Assembly: GCA_030522415.1 (NCBI GenBank)
Contig: CM060113.1
Location: forward strand, 14,808,151-14,872,150
Direction: 5' to 3'
DNA: 64,000 nt
DNA from: Channallabes apus
Lineage: Eukaryota > Chordata > Actinopteri > Siluriformes > Clariidae
Shown: piece after piece, positions 46,408 to 57,036 of the stretch
Layout: each line of letters starts with the position of its first letter
Position numbering within the stretch: the stretch's first letter is position 1
Program-made: the position numbers and the translations under genes
Notes under the pieces: generated by a model
Told to the model about the DNA's origin: nothing
The model's input: only the letters and a program-made list of their open reading frames with translations
Databases searched by the model: none

Positions 46408-48734
46408 AACAGTGGCATTGCTCTAAGATGCGCTTGCTCCTGTACCTTTTATGAAGATCTCGACACATCACTGGGATGGTTTTCTTGTTATTTGCTTATC
46501 AAGATGAGATATGCTTGCTTTCTTGACTCTCTATCCACCTTGGCCTCAACATTGTCCTATAGATCTAGATGTCGAGTCTGTGTGGGCGAATCTAGTTTCT
46601 TAGTATTGCTGCTAAGAAGAATGAATATACTCGAGAAAGGAAAAAAGAGAGAAAAACCTGTCAGCCAGATGTTTTCGGCTGTAATGAACAAAGTGTAGGG
46701 GTGAAGTAAGCGTTTTGATGAGAAAATTCTCAGAGAGAAATTAATCGAGGACATGACTTTCCATGACCAAAATTATTGTTTTATATGCCAAATGATTTAT
46801 GTCTCTGTTGATTTACACGCCATCGATTCTGTACAGCTGGGATGGTACTTTGTTAATGAAATTCCTTGATGTCTAGTTGTTGTTTTTTTTGCGGTTTGAA
46901 TTGCACACCTCATATTCAAAGTCTCTGTGTGTTTAATGTCTTGCTTACAGACAACCGCTCTTAGAAACGACTACTACACGCACGTATCAGAAAGAATTCG
47001 GCCCTTTAACACAACATTAAAAATAATGTCAAACATTGTAATGTCTCGTGCCGAACGTTTCAAATTAGCTGTATGGTCTCGGTGCCATAATTATAAAAGG
47101 ATTCTCACATGAAATTACTCTGAAGAACTACAAAAGTGTTTAGCAGTATTTCTGATCTCGCTGAGCGTGGAACATATGGTTAGCATTTTGGAAAGGCGCT
47201 CATTTTACCAGGCAGACCGGACTGATTCCTCGGGCTGTTCTGTGTTACGACAGGTTCCCTAAACAGGATGAGATTTTTATGCCTGATAAACCGGAGGACT
47301 CTGTCCAAATCGAAAAGAGCTGATACTGTATCTCCCAAAGAGGCATGCCAAGGTATGGAGTAAACAGATTTTTTTTTCTGGCAAATCAAAGATCTCCTTG
47401 CTGGCACCAAAGTGGCCCCCTGAATTTCTTGTCCAGGTTTCTGCTGTAATTTTTTTTTTTTTTTTTTACATGTTGAAGTATGAAGGCTTTCCCATGGTTT
47501 CTATCCAAATAATCATGCTTGATCACAGCAGGCATCTACATATTGGATGCCTTGCTTGCAGTGTTCAGAGAAAAAGCTCATCAATCACGAGTGTCTCGGG
47601 TGTCATTCAGGGCAGAGTAATCTATATGTAACAAAGTAAAGATAGATCATCAGCGCATGTTGGCTGATGCAGTCGAAAAGGAAAAATCAGTTTCAACACC
47701 CACTAGAACTTTTGGTTTTAAATTTTTTTTCCGATTCTGTTATACAGAACGTATACTGTATAGACTGAAAGCCTTCCTGGACTATGCAGGAAAGTTAATG
47801 CAAACTGAGATTAGGTTTTCATAAGGTGATATACAGCAGTCTAATTACATGTGGAAAAAGTGGAACTTAAATGGAAGCCTTTCGTCTCTCATTGTCTTTA
47901 TTGTGGTTTTATAAAAGGTTTCTCCCTAATGCACGTTTCAATGTTAGCACCATAAAAGGTTCCCTTAGGAGCCTCCAGTGCCAGAGTTGAGAATGCCACA
48001 GCTATTTGTCACAGCATAGGTTCACTTTACAGGCAAACTGACTGAGAGCATCTTGGCTGGATGCGGCCTCAGACTGAGAAAACACACTCACTCGGTTCAG
48101 GTCTTTCCCGCGCATGCCTGATCCTCTCTGCTCTGAGATCATTTCATTCTGGAAACACTCAGCAGCTTGATAGCGGTCACTGTCTGTGTACGACATGCGT
48201 TGTTTTTCGCCAAAGCTACCATATGGAAATGCAAGGGGGATTCTTTTTGTATTTTATATTGCACATGAATAAAGAATAAAAGAATGCTTTATTCTAAAGG
48301 AATTAACGGACAACGTTGACTTGCATGTCTATTATCAATTACTGGGAGGTAGCCAGAAGGGTAGTCTGAAGATTGCCAGGAGTACCTGATGTCCTGCTAA
48401 TATGGATCACTACTGTATGTACTTTTTAAAGTAATCAAGGAGGAACATATGGCAGCTGAAAAAACAACAACAACAACAACAACAAAAAACAAGAGCTTTA
48501 AAGTGCTGTAATTGAAGTGACCCAAAATTCAGCATACTGTAGGTCGATGACATTTTTATTGAATATCCTATATAACTGTACAATGTAAATGATTCCTCAT
48601 GCTCCCTGAGAGTTAAGGATGCAAGAATTTAAATAATCTCTGTTCATGGTCATTTATGATTTCATTTTTAAATAGATGGATGGATAGATAAATATGAACA
48701 TTGATATTTATTAATCCACAAGCAACAACGTCTC
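46408..48734. other. Intergenic stretch, no gene recognised
   Basis: 2.3 kb of apparently single-copy DNA with a T run near 47451-47467 and an (aac)n run near 48469-48484. No coding signature. Confidence 0.6.
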
Positions 48735-48932
48735 ATCTCATCATCATCGTCTATACTGTTCTAGGGTCACTAAGTGTCCTCAAGACTGTCCAGAGTCCCC
48801 AATTTTTGAGGAAATCTTTGTACTATAGAAGAAAGCTGAAGCGCCCGGAGGAAACCCACCGAGCACGGGGAGAACATGCAAACTCTTTGCACACAGAGGT
48901 GAGAATAGAACCAGTAAGCCACCATGCTGCCA
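48735..48932 (-). mobile_element. Decayed SINE, minus strand
   Basis: The head end is recognisable ('cggaggaaacccaccgagca', 'gagaacatgcaaactctttg', 'gtaagccaccatgctgcc'). The 3' part is poorly conserved. Confidence 0.7.
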
Positions 48933-49034
48933 CAAGCAACAAGGTGTTGAAGAATATTAAGACTAGGGTAAAGTAAACATAAAAAAAATCACAGTGAGAA
49001 AAGGCAACAGTTCTATCAACAGTTATATCTGTTA

Positions 49035-49326
49035 TCACCCAGATGAGGATGGGTTCCCTGTTCAGTTTGGTTCCTCTCAAGGTTTCTTCCTATTGCCATC
49101 TCAGGGAGTTTTTCCTTGCCACTGTCGCCGTCACCCTTGGCTTGTTCATCAGAGACATTTCATTCATCATTCATTCATTCATCTTATTATAATCTAGACA
49201 CATTTTTCTCACATATACAAGCTTCCAAAGATTTTCTTAAAATTTGTATTTGTATTTTTTTATTTTTCTGAAGCTGCTTGAGACAATGACTATTGTTAAA
49301 AGCGCTATATCAATAAAATTTAATTG
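49035..49326 (-). repeat. Teleost interspersed repeat, copy 3, inverted and shortened
   Basis: 'ttcctctcaaggtttcttcc' and 'actattgttaaaagcgctat' are the inverse of copies 1 and 2. Confidence 0.75.
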
Positions 49327-49705
49327 AAAGTTATTAAAAACACAGTTTACAATAAAGCAGTCAGGTGTAAATCTGAAAACTGCACATTAAGGTGCATTAC
49401 TGAGCTCAAAAATATTGAAAAAATAATAAGAATAGATTGTTTATGTGTTCATGTACATGACTGTATAAACAGGTGGGAAACTGTACATAAAGTTAAACCA
49501 GCAAACTGTAATAGTAATTTAGAATGAGAATGAAAGTACAAGAACTATCCTTCTAGGTTTTACTACTGCATTACCAATTCCAGTCATTTCAGCAACTTCC
49601 AGTGTTGTTTTCTTTGCTTGATGTTTTTTTTTTGTCCAGGTAGTGAATGGTGAAACAGGTAAAAACTATATATATAGTTATATATATATATATATAGTTT
49701 TTACT
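49327..49705. other. Intergenic stretch, no gene recognised
   Basis: Ends in a short TA-rich inverted stretch (49665-49705, 'aaaaactatatata ... tatatagttttt'). Confidence 0.6.
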
Positions 49706-49717
49706 TGTTTCATATAT

Positions 49718-50087
49718 GCGGCACGGTGGTGTAGTGGTTAGCACTGTTGCCTTGCACCTCCAGGGTCTGGGTTCGATTCCCCGGCCAGGCTCGATTCCCG
49801 TCTCTGTGTGCATGGAGTTTGCATGTTCTCCCCGTGCTTGGTGGGTTTCCTCCGGGTACTCCGGTTTCCTCCCACAGTCCAAAGATATGCAGGTTAGGCT
49901 AATTGGCGTTCCTAAATTACCCGTAGTGTGTGATTGGGTGTGTGAGTGTGTGTATGTGTGTGTGTCCTGCGATGGATTGGCACCCTGTCCAGGGTGTACC
50001 CCGCCTAGTGCCCGAAGTCTCCTGGGATAGGCTCCAGGTCCCCCGCGACCCTGAACACAGGATTAAGCGGTATAGAAAACGAACGAA
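49718..50087 (+). mobile_element. tRNA-derived SINE, full length, with target-site duplication
   Basis: Head 'gcggcacggtggtgtagtgg', B box 'gggttcgattcc', full body and end 'gcggtatagaaaacgaacga'. It is flanked by a perfect 12-base duplication TGTTTCATATAT (49706-49717 and 50088-50099), so it is a recent insertion made by LINE machinery. Confidence 0.95.
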
Positions 50088-50099
50088 TGTTTCATATAT

Positions 50100-51589
50100 A
50101 TAAAGAATGTCTCCACTCTGGTACTGTACATGCAATCACAGAACCTTTTGCAACAAAGGAAAAACCAATAAGATTAGTGGTAGTAGGTACGTGTTTCTAG
50201 CACCATGCATATACTGAGGCTGTAGTAATAAACTGAACCGTACAGATGAATGGAGTCATTAAATCACCAAATTAGAATGTGTTTGACATGTACAGTAATA
50301 GTCAAAGTAAATTGTGTGATTATACAACACCTGAGTGTATATAACATGACTGGATATGAACATACAGGTAGAATTAGCTGCCTTAAAATAAAAAAATTGT
50401 GCATGCAAAAAATAAATAAAAAGTAGTTTTTCCAAAGACAGACCCCTTTGAGACAAAATGAATAGAATTCCAATGAACCGATGGTAAGCACAAAGCATAC
50501 AGTCCAAATCTGATGGACTTCATTTTATTTTTGAATTTCATGTGTTTTGGTTTTCATTCCTTGGTGAGAAGAGATGAATGTAGGTTTGAAATGAATGACT
50601 TCCTCACAGTGGAGTGATGGAGCTGGTAGGGAAGATGGTTCTCCTAAAGCACTGAGAGTTGGGTGGTCCATCCTTCAGCAGCCAGATTTGGAGCAAGGGG
50701 GAGGCCTGAGAAACACAGGCCACCTCATATCACTTTCAAAGAGTGAAACCCAAACTCCCCCCAGAGCCTCTCACTCGTCCCTCAAGTCTGACAAAGACAC
50801 CTGTTGTTTGATTTTGAAGGAGTGCTGAATCGAGTGGCCTGTTCAGAAGAAAATGGAAGATTTAGTAACTTTGGGTGGTGTGCAAACAAATCTCCTTGAT
50901 AGGATGGATTCCACGTGAATCAACGGATTGGGATTTTGTAGCTGCTTTTTCAGCCAGAAGAAGATTTTTCCAATAGTGCTCAAGCATCATTGGCTTTTGA
51001 TTTGCAATATGCTTGCATGGGTATATTTCTTATGTTTACGTCATTTACCTTTAATTACAAAACTCATTTCAATAGTTTTTACTAGTTTTTGAATTGTATC
51101 CTTTCCTGATGTTACTCCTGTTTTTCCAAGGCACCCTACCCAATAATAATACAAGATGTCTTGAATATAAAACAATACAAATAGTAACACCAAATTATAC
51201 CATGCAGTACAGTTCAAGTCTCAGGACTGCCACGAGCTCTCTCTGTACTGATTTGGGTGGTCTTGTGACAGTGAAATCAGATATAAACAACTCCTTTTCT
51301 TTTATTTCTGTTATTTTATAGTGCTCTAGTGTGCCATTTTAAGCACATCAATAATATGTTGGTTTGCAGTTTGTGTGGTTTAGCTCTTGTGGAACACCCA
51401 GTCCAAACACACATATTTCATTTCCTTAGAAGAATACTTCTCAAAGAAAAATAAATGTTGTAGATAGTGTGAGTGTGTGTGCGCGCGTTTGAAATTGAGA
51501 TCATGATAACCGCTTCCCACCAGCTTGGAAACTCTTTTGATGTTAGATGTTGTTATGAAGGTGTTAGCACTTCCAGGTGAAGTGCTCTT
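50100..51589. other. Intergenic stretch, no gene recognised
   Basis: AT-rich. Small open frames show no family features. Confidence 0.6.
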
Positions 51590-52240
51590 TTAATCGACAC
51601 AAAATGTTTCCAGTAAAGATTAGTGACGGACGAGTCTAATCACACTGTAAAGTCTTCTCTAGATCATTCCAAAGACTTTTAATAGGGTTAAGGTCAGCAA
51701 TCTGTGATGGGCAATTCATGTGTGGAAGTGATTCCTCATGTGCCCAGAACCACACTTTCACAGTTTGAGTCCTGGAAGATGCTCATGTGCATGTTCATGA
51801 AAAAAATTATTAATGGGATAATCTGGGCATTCAGGTTGTCAGCCGACTTCATTGTATTGCCATATAATGTTGTTGTGTCTAGCCCTTTGCAACTAAAACA
51901 ACCCCAGATCATAACATTGTCTCCAGAGGCTTGTACAGTGGTGCATGCATGATGGGTGCATCTCTTGATGCGCTTCCCTTCTTACTCTGATGCACACAAT
52001 ACTTTGGAATAGGGTCAATCTCAAGACCATTCTTTACTGTACAGTATGTCCCACAGCAAACGAAAGCCTTTTTTCACTACCAACTGGTTTTCTTACGAAC
52101 ACTCAGCTGTTTAACCCCTATCCTGTGAGTTCTCATCACAGTGTGTGCTCTCCCTCTCCTAAACACATAAAAGTGTTTAAGTGATCTTCAATCATGGTCA
52201 TTAATGATTTTCTTCTTACCCCATTTTTACACAAAGTTCA

Positions 52241-52615
52241 TTCATTCATTCATTCATCTTCTATACCGCTTTATCCTCTATTCAGGGTCGCGGGGGACCT
52301 GGAGCCTATCCCAGGAGACTTCGGGCACTAGGCGGGGTACACCCTGGACAGGGTGCCAATACATCGCAGGGCACACACACATACATACATTCACACACTC
52401 ATTCACACACTACGGTCAATTTTGGGAACACCAATTAGCCTAACCTGCTTATCTTTTGGACTGTGGGAGGAAACCGGAGTACCCGGAGGAAACCCACCAA
52501 GCATGGGGAGAACATGCAAACTCCATGCACACAGAGATGGGAATCGAGCCTGGCCGGGGAATCGAACCCAAACCCTGGAGGTGCAAGGCGACAGTGCTAA
52601 CCACTACACCACCGT
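52241..52615 (-). mobile_element. tRNA-derived SINE, full length, minus strand
   Basis: Same arrangement as 42122-42499. It has a (gaat)n tail at the left edge and a head 'ggtggtgtagtggttagcac' at the right. Close to the young copies. Confidence 0.93.
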
Positions 52616-52714
52616 TCCCAAACTTAAGAAGGCCATGGCCCAATTAAAAATTTTTTAATCTCCTGTGGCATATCCAAGGACCTGAAGTGGTGTAAATCAT
52701 GAGCAGGGTTTATG

Positions 52715-52872
52715 CTCTTTATATCTTTGGACATGTGGGAGGAAACCAGAGCATCCGGGCAGAAACCCACCCAGCATGGGGAGAACATGCACCTCCACAA
52801 ACATGAGGTGGGAATCGAACTCTTGTCCATAGACGTGCAAGACCACACTGCTAACCACTATGCTACCATGCT
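52715..52872 (-). mobile_element. SINE 5' half, diverged, minus strand
   Basis: 'gtgggaggaaaccagagcat' through 'aaccactatgctaccatgct'. An older copy of the same family or a close relative. Confidence 0.8.
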
Positions 52873-53170
52873 AAATAAACTTCATTTACAGTATGTATTG
52901 TAAATGGTTTCTTATGGCCCACCTGCAGTATCATCAAGCAACCCACACTTTAGAAATACTGCGTTAGACCGTCCTTAACCCAAATCCATTAATTTTAGCA
53001 ATCTCCTTAATTTCCTTTGCTTGATGCACACCAATTTGGCCCTTCTAAAACTCAGTAACAACTTTTTTCCATGAGCAAGTATACATCTTCCAACATGGAT
53101 GAAGAAATGAGAAGCTACTCACTGCATCAGTTAGGATAAAAGGAATTGTTCAGAGTAAAGCATATTAATT

Positions 53171-53699
53171 ACATATAAATTAAAATTTTCTTAAATATTG
53201 GTTGATTAAAATCCCAATGGTGACTTTTTTTAAAAAAATTGGACAGGCATTATAAGCAATTGTACGACGTCAGACAGACCAAGTTTTGTATTATTCTCGG
53301 TAATGATTGTGTCGAGTTGACTAGGTACTCTTGACAGACAATGGTCCTAATGAGTTCTAGGAATGGACTTGGGATACTGTAATGATGGGCCAACTGCTTG
53401 AGTCAGGGTAAAACTATGACTTAAGTAGCCTGCATAAATGTAGGCGTATGATCTGTACTTCTATTCGGGAAGCAACTGTTAATTCCCAGCAGCACTGATG
53501 TATTTTCCACTCTCTATGGAAGTTAACCTCAAACAGAATGACCCAATGGAAAGGGAGATCAGGGAGCATAGATATTATGGAAACTCTACTATGATGGAAA
53601 AGAGATGGAGAAGTAGGTAGAATATAGTCTACATCAGGGGGAAGTGATAAAAAAAAGGTTACTTATTACATAGGAACATGACAGCAAATCTTTACATTT
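53171..53699. other. Intergenic stretch, no gene recognised
   Basis: Nothing recognised. Confidence 0.55.
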
Positions 53700-54205
53700 C
53701 AGCGTAGGCACCAGTGCCGTTAACCAGTTTCCTTAAACTGCCAGGGTATGTCGCGTATGATATTGTTGAGACGCTTCTGAATTCGTGCCTCCAAGTCCTC
53801 CAGTGTGTGAGGCTTTGTCCAGTACACCTCCTCCTTTGAGTAGCCCCACAGGCAAATAATCACATAGAGTGAGATCTGGACTTCTTGGAGGCCATTCATG
53901 AGGTCCACGTGGTCCCAGCCAACATCCTGAAAAATGCTGGTCTAGCCATGCATGCACACTAAGAGCAAAATGGGGAGAAACTGTTTCATTATGACGCCAG
54001 TGATACTACAAGTTCTATGGCCATTAAATATTCCCCAGTTAATTTTCACTTCCATCTGTGACTGACAGCCAAGAGTGCAACATTGGCCATGCTCTCTGGG
54101 TGAGAAGGTGTGGCACTCATTTCTACATCCAAACTTTATCCAATCTTTGGGAACATAGTGCTTTCCTCCAAGGGTGTTATACTGGTCTGTGACGCAGCAT
54201 ATGCA
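53700..54205 (-). pseudogene. Mariner-like transposase relic
   Basis: Two minus-strand frames share a broken DDE-type C-terminus. One reads AWLDQHFSGCWLGPRGPHEW then PPRSPDLTLCDYL, and the other continues WGYSKEEVYWTKPHTLEDLE. The phrase 'RSPDLT.CD' followed by 'WGY.KEEVY' is typical of a mariner-like or related IS630/Tc1-superfamily transposase. Frameshifts prevent any product. No terminal repeats were identified. Confidence 0.6.
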
Positions 54206-55959
54206 GTAGTTCAAAAATATGCATTTGGATCACTTTAAGTGTCTTGGAGGACGCACCTTAGCTTCCACCTTTCCCATACAGTATTAAATAAGAATTACTG
54301 TAGAGAAAAAATGTGTGTAAATATTCTGCTATTCTCTTTGATATCTCAAAACCTGTCTAACCATTAAAGTGCAACATTCGGCTATATCAGACTAAAAGGA
54401 AAGCACAGTTAAGAAACATAAATTATTGCTAAGAAAGACGAGAATGAATTGCTGTTGAACTTTTCAAGGATAACAGAGTTAGATGTGAAGAGTTATAGCA
54501 CTAGTGACGGAATAGCAGTTGTCTCTGCTGATGAGGCTTGATTGGTTTAGAGATGGACTGTGACCTTTGTTAAAGCTAATGCACAAAAGAATTAGGACAG
54601 ACCCGGGGAAAAAACCCAAAGTAGTTTCCAATATTTTCCTTTGAGTTCATGGAACCTGGAAAATGTTGGTCTGATATTGTGTCTCTCGAAATTTGAAGAA
54701 TGATGTGGCCGCCTCATTTTTGCAGATGTCCTGTCCATCTCGTTTTTAATTTGAGTTTGTTTCAGCAATGACTTGGTTTCACTTTTTAATTTATTTATTT
54801 TATTTTATTTATTTTTACATTTTATCCATCATTACACTTGCTGTTTAATGTTCTGCAGCCTAATACGAGGTATTCATAGATCTTCAAAGCAGCAACCTGC
54901 CCTCTTCAGTCATATTTTGTCTCAGTATTGTAGACTTATGTGTTAATGTGCCAGTTGCCATGTCTAAGAAAAGCAAACACATCATTTTTTGCGCATTGTA
55001 GTCTCATAGCAATAGTCTTTGTTTTATGTCCAACAGCTTTGTGATGGAGGTTTATTTTTCACCCCTTTCCGTGCCTTTTCTGGGTTTTTTTTCCCCATCA
55101 TTTTCCACCTGTTACCATTAATGTGGCAAACATCTGGGCTGCTGCACTGTTTGGAAAATTCACAACACTGGCCAGTTAGGATACTAATATTTGCTCAGTA
55201 TTGACTTTGCATATGTCTTACCGAGAAATTAATTTCAAAGAACTCTGACAGAAAGTGAAATAGTCAGCATTTGACTTTCTCTCAGGGGCCACAAGTTTAA
55301 GTCAAGCTTTAATGAGAATGAGCTTCCAGTTAGTCTGTACGTATATTCCATTTCCATTCGACATGTTTTTAAAAACCTATGTGAGATGAGACTTTACACA
55401 ATATGTGACCTTCTGATTACCTGTTTAATCCGCTTTGGGTTGTCTGCCAGAGACTGCAGGCCAACAGTTCAAGGTTTGTCACAAAGATGATTGTCTGCCT
55501 CATGTCTACTTACGAAAGCGTTTGTGTTAATACACGTGGATCAGCCCACAATGCCATATGGAAAGCAGGGGCACAAGTGAGCAATACAAATGGAGGGATG
55601 CTCCAGGTTCTTTTCCGTTTCGTGAATTCTCCAGCTTTGTCAGTGTCCTGCTAAATCATCCGCTCCCCATGCTCATAGCTGCGGCTTCACAGCTGTTTCA
55701 GTAAGACACAGTAAATTCATCAGCTCTTGTGTGGTGAAGTCAGCCAACCATGATAAATGAAAAAGAGGAATGTTTACAATGGCACGGGGACTGTTTGGAC
55801 TGTGTTCTTGTCAGCTTGCATGCTCCACACGAATGTAAAAAATATTAATAACGCCTTTCTATCAAAGGAGTTCTAAATTTATTACAAAAAACTGCTGGAA
55901 ATCACAGAGAGATGGATTAAAATGTTACCCAGATCAGCACTTTTCTCATGGCTAATGCC
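54206..55959. other. Intergenic stretch, no gene recognised
   Basis: 1.75 kb, apparently single-copy, with a TTTA-rich patch near 54784-54820. No gene. Confidence 0.6.
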
Positions 55960-56184
55960 CTCACACACACAATCATTCACACACTGTTACTGCAATTTGG
56001 GAACGCCAATTAGCCAAATCTGCATGTGACTTAACTGTGGAAGGTGGAAGGAAACCCCCCGAGCACAGGGAGAACATGCAACCTCCATGCACACAGAGAT
56101 GGGAATCGAACCTGGCTGGTAATCGAACACAGACCATGGAGGTGCAAGGCGACAGTGTTAACCACTACACCATCGTGCTGCCCA
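55960..56184 (-). mobile_element. tRNA-derived SINE, 3'-shortened, minus strand
   Basis: 'aacgccaattagccaaatct' to 'ccactacaccatcgtgctgc', an inverted head and body. Confidence 0.85.
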
Positions 56185-56371
56185 AATGTAATCCTACTGA
56201 CTCAAAATATTGAATAGGTAAAATATATATGATAAAAACACATATACTTTTGTCATTTACATCAGATTAACTGTAAACCAATGTTTTATGATGGATTATT
56301 TTTTGACTTTTGAGTAACTAAGAGCAAAAGTACTAAAATGGTCAAAAGGAAAATACAGAGAATAGTATAAC

Positions 56372-56724
56372 AAGGCGGCGGCATGGTGGATTAATGGTTA
56401 GCACCACCAGGGACCATGTTCGATTCCCCCCTCAGGTCTGTGTGCATGGAGTTTGCATGTTCTCCTCATGCTTGATGGGTTTTCTCTGGGATTTCTCGGG
56501 GAGGAATCTCAGGATTCCTCTCAAAGTCCAAAGACATGCAGGGTGAATGGGGTTAGCCAATTTGCCCATAGCGTGTGTATGAGTGTGTGCCCTGCGATGG
56601 ATTGCCACGCTGTCCAGGGTGTACCCTGCCTCGTGCCCAGAGTCTCCTGGGATAGGCTCCAGGTCCCCGCGACCCTAAATACAGGATAAAGTGGTATAGA
56701 AGATGAATGGATGAATGAATGAAT
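56372..56724 (+). mobile_element. tRNA-derived SINE with (gaat)n tail
   Basis: Head 'ggcggcggcatggtggatta', B box 'tgttcgattcc', body with a private 'ggaatctcaggattcctctc' segment, end 'aaagtggtatagaagatgaa' and tail. Confidence 0.88.
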
Positions 56725-56830
56725 CTCAGGATTCCTCTCAAAGTCCAAAGACATGCAGGGTGAATGGGGTTAGCCAATTTGCCCATTGCATGTGTATGAG
56801 TGTGTTCCCTGCGATGGATTGGCACCTATC
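56725..56830 (+). repeat. Tandem duplication of the SINE middle
   Basis: Repeats about 56510-56610 of the preceding SINE, including its private 'ctcaggattcctctcaaagt' segment and 'gggttagccaatttgcccat', directly after its tail. Confidence 0.85.
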
Positions 56831-56924
56831 GCAGAGTCTCCAATATCCCTTTACCTCCCAAAAGCAGGGCGAGTGGATAGATGGTCAAATTCTTCCTAGG
56901 GGTTAATGTTAGTGTATACAATGA

Positions 56925-57036
56925 GCTGAGGTGGACTGGCATCCCCTGCAGGGGGTATCCTTGTCTCATTCCCAGTGTTCCTGGGATAGGCACTGGATAC
57001 ACCGCAACCCTGATTAGAAATAAGTGGGTACTAAAA
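56925..57036 (+). mobile_element. SINE 3' fragment, diverged
   Basis: 'gaggtggactggcatcccct' and 'tgttcctgggataggcactg' to 'aaataagtgggtact'. Confidence 0.65.

Larger units (their letters stand above)
51590..53170 (-). mobile_element. Decayed Tc1-like element with SINE insertions
   Basis: Plus-strand phrases 'gatcattccaaagactttta', 'aacaaccccagatcataaca' and 'gtgcatctcttgatgcgctt', then after the SINEs 'tccttaacccaaatccatta' and 'tttcctttgcttgatgcaca', follow the order of one common Tc1-like transposase read on the minus strand. Two SINE copies (52241-52615 and 52715-52872) lie within. No open frame survives. Confidence 0.72.

Noticed and set aside
49665..49705. Palindromic TA-rich hairpin as a possible terminator or small RNA
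   Set aside because: It is a simple-sequence inverted stretch next to a SINE insertion site; no other evidence of function.
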